Notes: a model not told the origin generated them from the letters alone. Counted from the first letter of the stretch, positions 1 to 9,069 are shown. The stretch is 64,000 bases of DNA from Aquimarina mytili (GCF_016735115.1 NZ_JAERQJ010000004.1:310001-374000), one strand, 5' to 3'. Numbers and translations are program-made.

Positions 1-859
1 GCATATTAGAGTATCGTGTAATAAAGCCTTCAATAAATCCGGCAATAATAAAAAATGGTATCGTACTTACGACTATTTTTAAACCATCTTTGGCTCCTTT
101 CATAAAAGATACTCTTCTTGAGTAGGTTTTTGGAAATAATATACTGTTTCCCATAACGATACCTGCACAACCGGCAATTATGATTACTGATATTTCTATG
201 GTTCCGTGCAGCCATATCGCTTTTGAGGCTTCAAATAAGACTCCTTTCGTATAAAAAAATGTGATGAAAGCGCCAAGCATAATACCATTGCTAAATAATA
301 TATAGGCAGTTCCAACAGAGGTGATTACGCCAAAAGCATAGGCCAAAAAGGCAACTCGTATATTGTTTATTGTTATTCCTAAAAACGAACCGACCATGCT
401 TCCGCTTTTATATATTGCAGTTGGATCTCCTTTTTCAATATTGTTCAATGTTTCATTAACATAGGCATCTCCCAAGATTAATCTTAAAAATGAAGAATCA
501 TTTAGCGCAGAAATAATACCAATACAACATGCAGTTGCGAATATTAAAAAAGTATAGAGCAATGTTTTTTGATGCTGAGAGAAGAATAATGGAAATTCTG
601 TTTTCCAAAATTCAACAATTCTATTTTTACTTTCTTTTTTGTTAATATATATTTTTTGATGTGCTTGTGAAGCCAGAGAATTAAGATAAAGCAGTGTTTT
701 ACTATTTGGATAATAGGTTTGCGCATAAGACAAATCATTAGTCAAATGTATATAATAGTCAGCAAGTTGATCTGGACTGATCTTTAAATTTTCATGTATT
801 GCCTTTTCAAAAGCGATCCATTTTTCTTTATTTTGCTTCACAAAAGCTGCTTCCCGCAT
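1..859 (-). CDS. SpoIIM-like (DUF95) integral membrane protein, 3' end outside window
   Basis: The reading frame runs from an ATG at 857-859 off the left edge of the window, so only the N-terminal 286 or so residues are visible. An amphipathic, charged N-terminal region of about 100 residues is followed by several hydrophobic segments rich in Gly, Ile and Phe, including a GSMVGSFLGITINN stretch and an AIWLHGTIEISVIIIAG stretch, which are typical of the stage II sporulation protein M family. In Bacteroidota these proteins have nothing to do with sporulation; they sit next to RDD proteins in membrane-stress or export-linked loci, as here, where an RDD gene starts divergently 38 bp away. Function is otherwise unknown. 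The family call is by motif and context. Confidence 0.8.
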   Translation of the reverse strand, partial: MREAAFVKQNKEKWIAFEKAIHENLKISPDQLADYYIHLTNDLSYAQTYYPNSKTLLYLNSLASQAHQKIYINKKESKNRIVEFWKTEFPLFFSQHQKTLLYTFLIFATACCIGIISALNDSSFLRLILGDAYVNETLNNIEKGDPTAIYKSGSMVGSFLGITINNIRVAFLAYAFGVITSVGTAYILFSNGIMLGAFITFFYTKGVLFEASKAIWLHGTIEISVIIIAGCAGIVMGNSILFPKTYSRRVSFMKGAKDGLKIVVSTIPFFIIAGFIEGFITRYSNM

Positions 860-874
860 CTATCAATTTTTTGT

Positions 875-882
875 TAAAGATA
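875..882 (-). promoter_or_regulatory. Putative -7 element (TATCTTTA) of the SpoIIM-like gene
   Basis: On the minus strand TATCTTTA lies 15 nt upstream of the start codon and matches the Bacteroidota -7 consensus TAnnTTTG at 7 of 8 positions. No clear -33 TTTG was found. The same octamer occurs upstream of three other genes in this window. Confidence 0.35.
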
Positions 883-897
883 ATCACTTACATATAA

Positions 898-1623
898 ATG
901 TCAAATATAGCAATCAATACCACACAAAATGTAAACCTAGACTATAAAACAGTTAGCATAGGAGAACGAATGCTCGCTTTTTTAATAGATATGGTTATAT
1001 TTTGGCTTTACCTTTTTATTGTAAATTTTATTACAGCCATAGTAGGAACGGCTTTTAAAGATAATTGGACCGTATTTGGTATACAATCTCTTTTATTGTT
1101 ACCCATTATGTTTTATTCGCTGTATATGCATATTATTTTTAATGGAAGAACCGTGGGGAAGATGCTTATGAAAATAAAAGTTGTGCGTATTGATGGGTTA
1201 CCAGCACATTGGAGTAATTATTTAGTGCGATGGATGCTTAGATTAGTAGATATATGGATCTTTTTTGCCTCTGTGGGAGTGTTAACTATTTTGTTTTCAA
1301 ACAAACGTCAACGACTTGGTGATGCTGCGGCCGGTACTATTGTGATTAATACAAAGCAGAAAGTAAAAATTTCTCATACGATTCTCGAAGACATTAAAGA
1401 CGATTATCAGCCCAAGTTTTTAAATGTAACCAAACTAACAGATAAGGATGTTCGTTTGATAAAAGAAACCTATCGCATAGCCGTCAGATCTAATGACTAT
1501 AAAACATTGACAGCATTACGCATCAAGGTAGAAGAGGTTTTGGAAGTAAAATCTGAGCTGTATGACCGACAGTTTTTAGATACGATTCTAAAGGATTATA
1601 ACTACTATACACAACAGCTGTAA
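898..1623 (+). CDS. RDD family membrane protein
   Basis: 241 residues. The N-terminal half carries the RDD fold: a first helix with the RxxAFLID pattern (residues about 24-31), a second hydrophobic segment around 60-82, and the closing signature QRLGDAAAGTIVI near residues 139-151. The last 90 residues are a soluble, charged tail of unknown role. The family is linked to ion or small-molecule transport in some bacteria, but no substrate can be read from this sequence. It is divergent from the SpoIIM-like gene with only 38 bp between the start codons, so both promoters must overlap each other or the coding regions. This RDD/SpoIIM pairing is common in Bacteroidota. Confidence 0.88.
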   Translation: MSNIAINTTQNVNLDYKTVSIGERMLAFLIDMVIFWLYLFIVNFITAIVGTAFKDNWTVFGIQSLLLLPIMFYSLYMHIIFNGRTVGKMLMKIKVVRIDGLPAHWSNYLVRWMLRLVDIWIFFASVGVLTILFSNKRQRLGDAAAGTIVINTKQKVKISHTILEDIKDDYQPKFLNVTKLTDKDVRLIKETYRIAVRSNDYKTLTALRIKVEEVLEVKSELYDRQFLDTILKDYNYYTQQL

Positions 1624-1738
1624 TTTTGAGTATTTGTGTGTGGGATCCTGTTATAATTTTGGTGCTTTTTTATAGGAGATTTAAAAAAAAGAAAACGGTT
1701 CGATACTTATACATCTATTTCAATACAGTATTTATTTG

Positions 1739-2488
1739 CTATTTAATCACTTCAGCTTTAATAAAAATGTTTTGTTTTGGCCATTCACTTCCATCAACTG
1801 GAACATTAGATATTTTGTCGGCCACCTTCATTCCTTTTACTACTTTTCCAAATATGGTATGTTCCCCATCAAGATGATGTGCTCCTTTTTTGGCAATTAC
1901 AATAAAAAACTCATAGGGTGTTGACCGATTAGAAGGGTTGTCTACCCATTGTTTTGATAAAGCAACTGCACCTCTAACATGTTTTAATCTTTTTATAGGT
2001 TCTTGAGGGATTGTATATTCGCCAATTTCAAAACGTCTAACGGCCATCTGTTGACGATCGCTATTTCCTCCCTGAATCACAAATCCTTTAGCAACACGAT
2101 AGAAAAAAGTTTCATCAAAATATTTTTGTTTTACCAAATAGATAAAATTTGCCCTATGAATAGGAGTCTCGTTATAAAGTTTAATATCAATGTCTCCATA
2201 TTTCGTTTTTATTCTAACCAAGGTTTCTGGGTTTTCTTTTCCATAATTAGTCATAAACTCTCTAAGATTCTTATTGGTTAGCCTAAAAGGTTCTTCATCA
2301 ATTTCTTTTTCTTTAGAGGCAATAATATCTAGAGAATCTTTTTTGTGCTTATCTGTTTTAGAAATCGTGTCAATTTTTACATCAGAGGTTGTTGTATTCG
2401 GTTTATTTTTTTTAGAATGTGTATCTTCACAATTACAGAAAAAAAGAATACAAGTGCAAAAAGTTAAAATTGATTTGGTAAATGACAT
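1739..2488 (-). CDS. Cyclophilin-type peptidyl-prolyl cis-trans isomerase, probable lipoprotein
   Basis: About 249 residues. A hydrophobic leader ends in FFCNC, a plausible though non-canonical lipoprotein cleavage site, then a low-complexity Lys/Thr/Asp linker of about 60 residues precedes the cyclophilin domain. Recognisable core: YGDIDIKLYNETPIHRANF, the catalytic-Arg segment FFYRVAKGFVIQGG (family form FHRVxxxFxIQGG, so His is Tyr), and a YEFFI segment where Gln is usual in QFF. It should assist folding of exported proteins in the periplasm. The start is ambiguous: ATG at 2488 (used here) or 2497. Either overlaps the start of the divergent Nudix gene at 2482, leaving no intergenic promoter space. 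Confidence 0.88.
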   Translation of the reverse strand: MSFTKSILTFCTCILFFCNCEDTHSKKNKPNTTTSDVKIDTISKTDKHKKDSLDIIASKEKEIDEEPFRLTNKNLREFMTNYGKENPETLVRIKTKYGDIDIKLYNETPIHRANFIYLVKQKYFDETFFYRVAKGFVIQGGNSDRQQMAVRRFEIGEYTIPQEPIKRLKHVRGAVALSKQWVDNPSNRSTPYEFFIVIAKKGAHHLDGEHTIFGKVVKGMKVADKISNVPVDGSEWPKQNIFIKAEVIK

Positions 2489-3126
2489 TTGAAACATTTA
2501 AAAATTTAATTCCAAAAATAAAGAAAATGTCAGTACCGGGAGAATCTTCACACTTTATTATGGCTCCCGAAATACGAGCAAAAGAGTTAAATAGAATAAA
2601 AATAGAAGATAGAAACCCTAGAAATGCTGCTGTAATGATGCTTTTTTATCCCAAAGAAGCCAGAACTTATATTGCACTGATTTTGCGTCCGGAATACGAG
2701 GGAGTACACTCGGGTCAAATAGCTTTGCCCGGAGGTAAAGTTGAAATGCAAGATTTGAACTATACACATACAGCACTACGAGAAACACAAGAAGAAATAG
2801 GTGTAGAGATTGATACTGTTGAAGTGATAAAAACCTTGACTAAAGTATATATTCCCCCTTCAAATTTTTGGGTACATCCTTTTTTAGGTTTCACTGACAA
2901 AAAACCTGATTTTATATTACAAAAAGAAGAAGTTGCTAAAGTTATTGAGGTTGCATTAGATGATTTACTTGATGATGAAAATTTATCTTCACAAAAATTA
3001 TCTACATCTTATGCAAAAAATATTGAGGTACCCTCCTTTAAACTAAACGGTTATGTGGTTTGGGGAGCAACAGCGATGATGCTTAGCGAACTCAAAATGT
3101 TTATAAAAATTTTTAAAGAGGGATGA
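2482..3126 (+). CDS. Nudix hydrolase, CoA pyrophosphatase type
   Basis: 214 residues. Residues 64-110 show the UPF0035/CoA-diphosphatase signature: LILRPEYEGVHSGQIALPGG followed by the Nudix box with TALRETQEEIGV. The expected reaction is hydrolysis of CoA or CoA derivatives to 3',5'-ADP and 4'-phosphopantetheine; the Glu pair of REtQEE binds the metal. The Nudix helix has the slightly longer spacing characteristic of this subgroup. Start at 2482 is preferred because the sequence from MTFETFKNLIPKIKKM resembles usual N-termini of this group; a second ATG at 2527 is possible and would remove the overlap with the divergent cyclophilin. Confidence 0.87.
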   Translation: MTFETFKNLIPKIKKMSVPGESSHFIMAPEIRAKELNRIKIEDRNPRNAAVMMLFYPKEARTYIALILRPEYEGVHSGQIALPGGKVEMQDLNYTHTALRETQEEIGVEIDTVEVIKTLTKVYIPPSNFWVHPFLGFTDKKPDFILQKEEVAKVIEVALDDLLDDENLSSQKLSTSYAKNIEVPSFKLNGYVVWGATAMMLSELKMFIKIFKEG

Positions 3127-3131
3127 TTTTG

Positions 3132-3139
3132 TATATTTG
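3132..3139 (+). promoter_or_regulatory. Possible -7 element (TATATTTG) upstream of plsC-like gene
   Basis: TATATTTG is a perfect match to TAnnTTTG just after the Nudix stop codon. It would give a leader of about 140 nt for the acyltransferase gene. No good -33 element is visible at the expected spacing, so this may be chance in AT-rich DNA. Confidence 0.25.
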
Positions 3140-3284
3140 GAACTTGTCTTTTCGAAATTTTCACAAGAATTTATCGAATAACATATCGGTTTTTTAATCT
3201 TTTGTTAGTAATTTTCATTGAAAATCAAATGATTATGAGTATTATAAACCGAAGCTAAATAACTTATTAAATTAGAATGTATTT

Positions 3285-4088
3285 ATGGGATTGTTTAAAA
3301 GAAATCCTTTTGGGCATATATTATTTTTAAAAAAATGGCTCATTCGTATTATGGGGGCTATGACTCACAGACGCTATCGAGGTTTTAATGAACTGAAGAT
3401 AGAGGGCAGTGAGATTTTTAAAAACCTTCCTGATCATGGCGTTTTATTTGTTTCGAACCATCAAACCTATTTTGCAGATGTAGTAGCAATGTTTCATGTT
3501 TTTAATGCCAGTTTAAGTGGTCGTACAGATTCTATCAAAAATGTAGGATACTTGTGGCAGCCAAAGTTGAATCTCTATTATGTAGCAGCAAAAGAGACGA
3601 TGCAGGCAGGGCTTTTAGCCAGGATTTTAGCATATGCCGGGGCTATAACTGTAGAACGTACATGGAGAGAAAAAGGAAAGGAAATTAATCGCCAGGTTAA
3701 AATGAGCGATATTACTAATATTTCAAGAGCTTTAGAAGATGGTTGGGTAATAACTTTTCCGCAAGGAACAACAAAACCTTTTAAACCTATCAGAAAAGGA
3801 ACTGCACATATTATAAGACAATATAAGCCTATTGTAATTCCTATTGTGATTGATGGATTTAGAAGATCTTTTGATAAAAAAGGAGTAGTCATTAAAAAGA
3901 AAGGGATTCTACAATCTATGGTTATCAAACCTCCTTTGGATGTCGATTATGAAAATGATTCTATTGACGATATCGTAGAAAAATTAGAGTATGCTATAGA
4001 GCAACACCCATCTTTTCTTAAAGTTATTCCACAAGAGGAACTGGAAGCCGAAGAGGAATTAAATAAAAAGAGACAGTGGGAGTATTAA
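3285..4088 (+). CDS. 1-acyl-sn-glycerol-3-phosphate acyltransferase (PlsC-like)
   Basis: 267 residues. Acyltransferase motif I is SNHQTYFAD (His59, Asp65) and motif III is FPQGTT, with an Arg-rich N-terminus and hydrophobic stretches consistent with a membrane-associated enzyme. It would acylate lysophosphatidate or a similar lysolipid in phospholipid synthesis. Two details depart from the textbook forms: the spacing is H-x5-D rather than H-x4-D, and motif III has Gln where FPEGT is usual. Both may be normal for this Bacteroidota subgroup. The gene stands alone with a strong terminator immediately downstream. Confidence 0.85.
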   Translation: MGLFKRNPFGHILFLKKWLIRIMGAMTHRRYRGFNELKIEGSEIFKNLPDHGVLFVSNHQTYFADVVAMFHVFNASLSGRTDSIKNVGYLWQPKLNLYYVAAKETMQAGLLARILAYAGAITVERTWREKGKEINRQVKMSDITNISRALEDGWVITFPQGTTKPFKPIRKGTAHIIRQYKPIVIPIVIDGFRRSFDKKGVVIKKKGILQSMVIKPPLDVDYENDSIDDIVEKLEYAIEQHPSFLKVIPQEELEAEEELNKKRQWEY

Positions 4089-4124
4089 AGAAATAACACC
4101 TTACTAGAAAAAATATCGTACTCG

Positions 4125-4156
4125 AAAAACAGAAACACTAGTGTTTCTGTTTTTTT
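4125..4156 (+). terminator. Rho-independent terminator after plsC-like gene
   Basis: A near-perfect palindrome with arms AAAAACAGAAACA and TGTTTCTGTTTTT around a CTAG centre ends in a run of seven T. It lies 37 nt after the acyltransferase stop codon. Confidence 0.8.
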
Positions 4157-4244
4157 ATTCTTACTGGCCTAAATGCTAATATGTAGTGCTTTCAAAATCA
4201 AAATAGATTATTAAATATTTGTTAAATTATACTATATTCGAGGC

Positions 4245-6128
4245 ATGAAAAAGGCCCCATTAATACAACCTCTTATATTTTTTCTTACACTAACCTGTAC
4301 TTTTTTTACTACACAAGCGCAACTAGGGTTTTGTGGTGGTAACTCAGGTGATCCTATTTTTAATGAAACTTTTGGAACAGGAGTCATAAATGGACCTCAG
4401 TTGCCAGTAGGAGTTACTACCTATACCTACATAGATGGAACACCTGATGATGGCGAATATACGATTTCGAGCTTTACAGGGTATTTTGATTGGCATGATA
4501 CACTTGATCATACACCAGGAGATACCGATGGGAAAAGTTTGATTTTTAATGCAGATGTTACGGCGGGAGAGTTTTTTAGAAGAACAGTAACAGGGCTTTG
4601 CGAAAATACATCCTACGAGTTTTCTGCATGGTTAATGAATTTATTACCTAGTGCAAATGGTTGTGCTGGAGGAGAAATACCAATCAATGTTAGATTTCAA
4701 ATTTGGGATAACACAGATACTAATTTATTAGCCTCGGGAGATACTGGTGACATAACAAGTACGGCATCTCCGGTTTGGGAACAATATGGATTAGTATTTC
4801 AAACAGTACCAGGTCAAACTTCTGTGATTTTAAAAATGATCAATAATGGTAATGGTGGCTGTGGTAATGATTTGGCAATTGATGATATTGTTTTTAGAAC
4901 TTGTGGAGATTTTATTACTGTAACCGACAATTTGAACAATGCAAACGCAGCTATTTGTCAGGACGATACTCCTTTTTCAACACAGTTAATGGCCAATCCA
5001 GACTTTTCGATATATGCTACTCATGCATATCAATGGCAGCAAAGTACAGATGGACTTAACTGGTTTGATATTCCTGGAGAAACAACTTCGTTGTATTTAA
5101 CTCCACCAATTACAAGTTCAATCTCTTACAGAGTAAAAGTGGCCGAAGATCCGATTAATCTTGCTAATCCTTTATGTAATTCTTTATCTGAAGTATTTGA
5201 TGTGTCGATCATACCAGAACCAACTGTTCCTGTTAGTAATGGAGATGTTTTTGTTTGCGAAAATGAAGCCTTAATCTTATCAGTGAATGTTCCAAATGAT
5301 GTAACTGTAAACTGGTTCGATAGTGCCATAGGCGGAAATTTATTATTAGGCGGTGATACTAACTATCAAGCAAATGTAGCTGGTGTATATTATGCTGAAG
5401 CCATATCTACTCTTGCTAATTGTATTTCTGACACAAGAGTTCCGGTAACGGGAGGTTTTTATGATTTGCCAGTGGTCTTTGATGAAGAATTATCTTTCTG
5501 TGAAGGTGAAAATATTATTTTAGATGCCAACATAACTAATGTGACTTATCTTTGGAATACAGGAGATACTGGTTCTCAAATTGTGGTAAGTACTCCAGGG
5601 ACATACACAGTAGAGGTAACTAATACAAATGGGTGTTCTAGTATTAAAACTATAACCCTTGCCCAAAATAATATACCGATTATAGAAAACATTACCTCTA
5701 ACGGAGATTCAATTATTGTAACCACTTCTAATTCGGGAGCATTTGATTATTCTATAGACGGGGTGTCTTTTCAGAATTCTAATGTGTTTACAAATGTAGA
5801 AGGTGGTTTATATACGATTTCTGTAAGAGGCGAAAATGGTTGCGGTTTAGACACTCAAGATTATATATTATTAGTATATCCAGAGTATTTTACACCTAAC
5901 AGCGATGGTTTTCACGATTTATGGGAGATAGAGGGTATAGAAAACTATCCAGATGCCTTACTTAGCATTTACGATAGGTTTGGAAAATTATTGAAACAGA
6001 TACCACCCAACGGTCTGGGATGGAATGGAATATACCGTGGTCAATTATTACCGTCTTCTGAGTATTGGTTTAATTTAGACTTAAGAAATGGCAAGAGTGT
6101 ACAAGGGCATTTTTCTTTGATTAGGTGA
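4245..6128 (+). CDS. Secreted multidomain protein with T9SS type-B (gliding motility-associated, CHU_C) C-terminus
   Basis: 627 residues. A signal peptide ends near TTQAQ (residues 1-26). Residues about 28-220 form a Gly/Thr/Asp-rich beta domain with paired Cys, ending in an AIDDIVFRTCG strand typical of MAM- or CBM-like jelly rolls. Ig-like modules follow (around 235-330, including YQWQQSTDGLNWF; 335-405; 410-480). The last 80 residues, from YPEYFTPNSDGFHDLW to VQGHFSLIR, are the CHU_C/type-B sorting domain recognised by the type IX secretion system. The protein is probably displayed on or released from the cell surface, for adhesion or substrate binding; no catalytic motif is seen. It is transcribed alone, with a terminator upstream. 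Confidence 0.88.
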   Translation: MKKAPLIQPLIFFLTLTCTFFTTQAQLGFCGGNSGDPIFNETFGTGVINGPQLPVGVTTYTYIDGTPDDGEYTISSFTGYFDWHDTLDHTPGDTDGKSLIFNADVTAGEFFRRTVTGLCENTSYEFSAWLMNLLPSANGCAGGEIPINVRFQIWDNTDTNLLASGDTGDITSTASPVWEQYGLVFQTVPGQTSVILKMINNGNGGCGNDLAIDDIVFRTCGDFITVTDNLNNANAAICQDDTPFSTQLMANPDFSIYATHAYQWQQSTDGLNWFDIPGETTSLYLTPPITSSISYRVKVAEDPINLANPLCNSLSEVFDVSIIPEPTVPVSNGDVFVCENEALILSVNVPNDVTVNWFDSAIGGNLLLGGDTNYQANVAGVYYAEAISTLANCISDTRVPVTGGFYDLPVVFDEELSFCEGENIILDANITNVTYLWNTGDTGSQIVVSTPGTYTVEVTNTNGCSSIKTITLAQNNIPIIENITSNGDSIIVTTSNSGAFDYSIDGVSFQNSNVFTNVEGGLYTISVRGENGCGLDTQDYILLVYPEYFTPNSDGFHDLWEIEGIENYPDALLSIYDRFGKLLKQIPPNGLGWNGIYRGQLLPSSEYWFNLDLRNGKSVQGHFSLIR

Positions 6129-6156
6129 TGAATTTAAAATATCGTCTATTTCGCTA

Positions 6157-6912
6157 TTACTCTAACCAAGCTTTAAAATCCTTTACGCGTTCTCGTGCTA
6201 CAATAACTTCTTGTTCATTAAAATGATGAAGTTTGATCTGTAGTCTTGAATTCGTATAAGATATAATATCGTTAATAGCATTGATGTTGACATAGAATTT
6301 TCTGCTTATGCGAAAGAATTGTTGCGGATTTAATTCGTTTTCTAATGCTTCGAGTGTAGTGTCTATCAAATAGTTTCGGTTGTCGGTAGTGTGTAAATAT
6401 GTTCCCTTGTTTTCCGAGTAAAAACATTCGATTTCTTCAACTGGAAATATCTTGAGATGTTGACCTACTCTTGCTGTAAAACGTTTTTTATATACCCGAT
6501 CCATAGGGTTGACCAATAGTTTTTTAATATCATCAAAATCTATTTGTAATTGCTGTTTCTGAGGTTGTTGCTCTTTGTATTTATTGATTGCAATTTCAAG
6601 CTCATCGTCATCAATAGGCTTGAGTAGATAATCTATACTATTTAGTTTAAATGCTTTCAGGGCATATTCGTCATAAGCTGTTGTAAAAATGATCGAACTT
6701 TTTATCGTAATGGTATCAAAAATCTCAAAAGATAAGCCGTCACTTAGTTGAATATCCAGAAAAATTAAATCTGGGTGATCATTGGTGCTAAACCAGTCTA
6801 TCGATTCTTGTACAGAATGTAACATGGTATGTACTTGTATATCCAGGTCTGCTAACATTCTACTTAGGCGTCTGGCTGCGGGTTTTTCGTCTTCGATGAT
6901 AATGATGTTCAT
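6157..6912 (-). CDS. LytTR-family response regulator
   Basis: 251 residues. The receiver domain occupies residues 1-118: acidic cluster E7-D8, phospho-acceptor Asp53 in LIFLDIQLSDG, switch Thr in FTTAYDEYALKAF and Lys in YLLKPID. A LytTR DNA-binding domain fills residues about 145-250 (RVGQHLKIFPVEEIECFYSENKGTYLHT and FFRISRKFYVN). The partner is almost certainly the LytS-type kinase encoded at 7708-9069 in the same direction, with two small 2TM genes between them. Together they form a membrane-stimulus two-component system; its target genes cannot be read from the sequence. Confidence 0.93.
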   Translation of the reverse strand: MNIIIIEDEKPAARRLSRMLADLDIQVHTMLHSVQESIDWFSTNDHPDLIFLDIQLSDGLSFEIFDTITIKSSIIFTTAYDEYALKAFKLNSIDYLLKPIDDDELEIAINKYKEQQPQKQQLQIDFDDIKKLLVNPMDRVYKKRFTARVGQHLKIFPVEEIECFYSENKGTYLHTTDNRNYLIDTTLEALENELNPQQFFRISRKFYVNINAINDIISYTNSRLQIKLHHFNEQEVIVARERVKDFKAWLE

Positions 6913-7035
6913 TTGACAATGATTTAATGATAAAATGATTTAGTGATTGAATAAATTTGAATTGTTATGTAAATGAAATGTTTTTTCTTGCTTTTGATAA
7001 TACTTTTAAAATTTCATTAGATCATTTTATGGTAT

Positions 7036-7344
7036 CTACTCCCATAATTGTTTTTCACTATCTTGTTCTTCTTCCATATACTTTCTGATTTTACGTTCTT
7101 CCCAATCTTTATCAAACATTGGGTTAACTCTATAGGCTTTAATGGCATGAAAAACTATACCAATTCCCCAACCAAAAGCAGCCCATAAGAACCAAGCATA
7201 ATGCCATTCATTTTGGTAATAATTCAACCCAGCTAAAAACCCAATAACCACAAGGTAGGATAAAAGATTATTATAAAATTTCTTCAGTTCTTCTACGCGT
7301 TCTTTCGCACGTTCGTATCTTTTTTGTTCTTCAAAATTTCTCAT
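7036..7344 (-). CDS. 2TM domain-containing protein
   Basis: 102 residues made almost entirely of one 2TM domain: a basic coiled N-terminus RYERAKERVEELKKFYNNL, two hydrophobic segments (about 28-45 and 55-75) and the cytoplasmic closing motif DKDWEERKIRKYMEEE. It is closely similar to the C-terminal extension of the kinase at 7708-9069, sharing the WFLxxxxGWGIGIxFH core. Biochemical role unknown. Its position between kinase and regulator, and its shared domain, suggest it modulates or interacts with the kinase in the inner membrane (inference). Confidence 0.85.
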   Translation of the reverse strand: MRNFEEQKRYERAKERVEELKKFYNNLLSYLVVIGFLAGLNYYQNEWHYAWFLWAAFGWGIGIVFHAIKAYRVNPMFDKDWEERKIRKYMEEEQDSEKQLWE

Positions 7345-7358
7345 AGTCGTTTATATTG

Positions 7359-7715
7359 TTAAAAATCGTCTTTATCGATTAGTTCTTTAATTTTATTTTC
7401 TTCCCATTCTTTGCTAAAAACCGAATGTTTAAATCTCTTAAGGAGATGGAAATCCTTTTTGAAAACACAGAGCCCATGAATTAATAATCCAATTCCCCAT
7501 AACACCGGCGTGAGTAACAAATTCCAATTAAGCCATTGCGTAAAATCGTGATTGGGATTGATCTTATCGATATTGAGATAAACTAGTCTGTGTATTATTA
7601 CAATCGCCATATTTATGACGATGTATACGGTAAGATGGCCATAGAATCCTTTTTCTTTTTCTACTCGCTTTTTTGCTTTGTAATAGCGTTCTTGTTTTGA
7701 AGTATCGTTAGTCAT
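7359..7715 (-). CDS. 2TM domain-containing protein, divergent copy
   Basis: 118 residues. This is a second free 2TM protein: start RYYKAKKRVEKEKGFYGHL, two hydrophobic segments and end SKEWEENKIKELI. Compared with its neighbour it has an insertion of roughly 10 residues in the loop between the helices (NIDKINPNHDF) and another before the closing motif (HLLKRFKHS). The start overlaps the stop region of the kinase gene by 8 bp, indicating translational coupling, and 14 bp separate its stop from the next 2TM gene. Confidence 0.82.
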   Translation of the reverse strand: MTNDTSKQERYYKAKKRVEKEKGFYGHLTVYIVINMAIVIIHRLVYLNIDKINPNHDFTQWLNWNLLLTPVLWGIGLLIHGLCVFKKDFHLLKRFKHSVFSKEWEENKIKELIDKDDF

Positions 7716-9069
7716 AATTTTTGTTTTTTGATTCGGTCATGTATTTTTTAATCTTTCTTTTTTCCCAGTCTTTCCCTAAAAGTGGGTGGTGATCAAAGGC
7801 TTCCATGTAGTGAAAGATTATACCAATTCCCCAACCTCCCATGGCAAATAAAAACCAAGGAAACCCAAATCCATTCGTTTGATAATTTACAAAGGCCAAA
7901 AATGGAATAACAATACAGTATGCAGTAAGATTGCTATAAAAATCTTTCATCTTTTTTACTTGCTCTTTAGCACGTTCGTACTTTATACTTTTTTCTTGTT
8001 CAATAGTATCTACGGTTTGAGGACTTTCAATATCAGCAAACTTTATTTTTCTTGTTAGTATAGGAAGTTCTGCAATAAAAGCATCATTGGTTTTATAGAC
8101 CGAAAATTTTCTTTTTGTCAATAATGCATATCGCTGCTGTACGTTTCCTAATCCAACACCACTACTTTGTTTTATTACTTCTTTGGGTTGAAGATTGTTT
8201 TCTACAATTAAGAAGTTATCTTTTTCATATATTTTAATGTGTAATGGTTTTGTAGACATTACTACATTATGTTTTATTGTGTTTTCTAATAATATTTGTA
8301 ATGAAAGCGGTACTACTTTAGCTTCAGGATTTATGGCCTTTTCTGGCATTTCAAATACAATACTATCTTCAAAACGCAACTGTAACAGAGTCATGTATGT
8401 TTTAGCAAATGTCAATTCTTCATCTATAGTAACCAACTCTTTATCTTTTTGCTCTAATACGTATCTATATACTTTGGATAATGAAGTAGTAAACTTCTGA
8501 GCCATCTTTGGGTTTTCATCAATAAGAGATGTTAACACATTAAGACTGTTAAACAAAAAATGCGGATCGAGTTGATTTTTTAAAGCTGCAAACTTGGCTG
8601 AAGCCGTACCTGCAATAATTTTTTGCTCTGTTATTTTTCGCTTTTGTAATTCTTTAAAGAAAAAGAATGCATGAAAAAAGAGTGTAACAATAAGGGTAAT
8701 AACAAACCCGCTTAGATAATAACTTAGTTTTTCATCTTGTATAAATTGTTCTAAAGGTTTTCCGTGATACCCAACAACAAGTGTTAAGCGTACGATGACG
8801 ATCGTAATCATGGTTACGATGATTGCACCAATGGCTCCAAACCATAATCTTTTCTGAGGTTGCTTTTCCCAGGTATAAAATTTACCGATAAAATCAGCAT
8901 AATATGCATTGACCAGTGTAAGCGGAAATGCAAACATAAATTGTATGATGGTACTTTCCAGGACGCTTTTAAAAGTCAAGGGACCTCCAATACCAAAGAT
9001 GATAATAACTAATTCAATACATATCGCGATGATGATGCTTATTTTCAATATTTTTATTAGATCGAACAT
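7708..9069 (-). CDS. LytS-type (His_kinase family) sensor histidine kinase with C-terminal 2TM domain
   Basis: 453 residues. Four transmembrane helices (about 7-28, 41-60, 76-99, 117-138) without a large periplasmic loop are followed by the His_kinase dimer motif KNQLDPHFLFNSLN with phospho-acceptor His170. An HATPase region follows, with N-box LLENTIKHNV and G-box GVGLGNVQQRY. Residues about 365-450 are a full 2TM domain (RYERAKEQVKKMKDFYSNL to KDWEKRKIKKYM), so the ATPase domain lies between two membrane modules. The gene overlaps the following 2TM gene by 8 bp and is in the same operon as the LytTR regulator. The stimulus is probably sensed within the membrane (inference). Confidence 0.9.
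   Translation of the reverse strand: MFDLIKILKISIIIAICIELVIIIFGIGGPLTFKSVLESTIIQFMFAFPLTLVNAYYADFIGKFYTWEKQPQKRLWFGAIGAIIVTMITIVIVRLTLVVGYHGKPLEQFIQDEKLSYYLSGFVITLIVTLFFHAFFFFKELQKRKITEQKIIAGTASAKFAALKNQLDPHFLFNSLNVLTSLIDENPKMAQKFTTSLSKVYRYVLEQKDKELVTIDEELTFAKTYMTLLQLRFEDSIVFEMPEKAINPEAKVVPLSLQILLENTIKHNVVMSTKPLHIKIYEKDNFLIVENNLQPKEVIKQSSGVGLGNVQQRYALLTKRKFSVYKTNDAFIAELPILTRKIKFADIESPQTVDTIEQEKSIKYERAKEQVKKMKDFYSNLTAYCIVIPFLAFVNYQTNGFGFPWFLFAMGGWGIGIIFHYMEAFDHHPLLGKDWEKRKIKKYMTESKNKNYD

Noticed and set aside
1..859. Sporulation function from the SpoIIM name
   Set aside because: The family is common in non-sporulating Bacteroidota and no sporulation genes are nearby.
1626..1877. Small plus-strand ORF after the RDD gene
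   Set aside because: It is mostly antisense to the 3' end of the cyclophilin gene and shows no protein-like composition; taken as a shadow frame.
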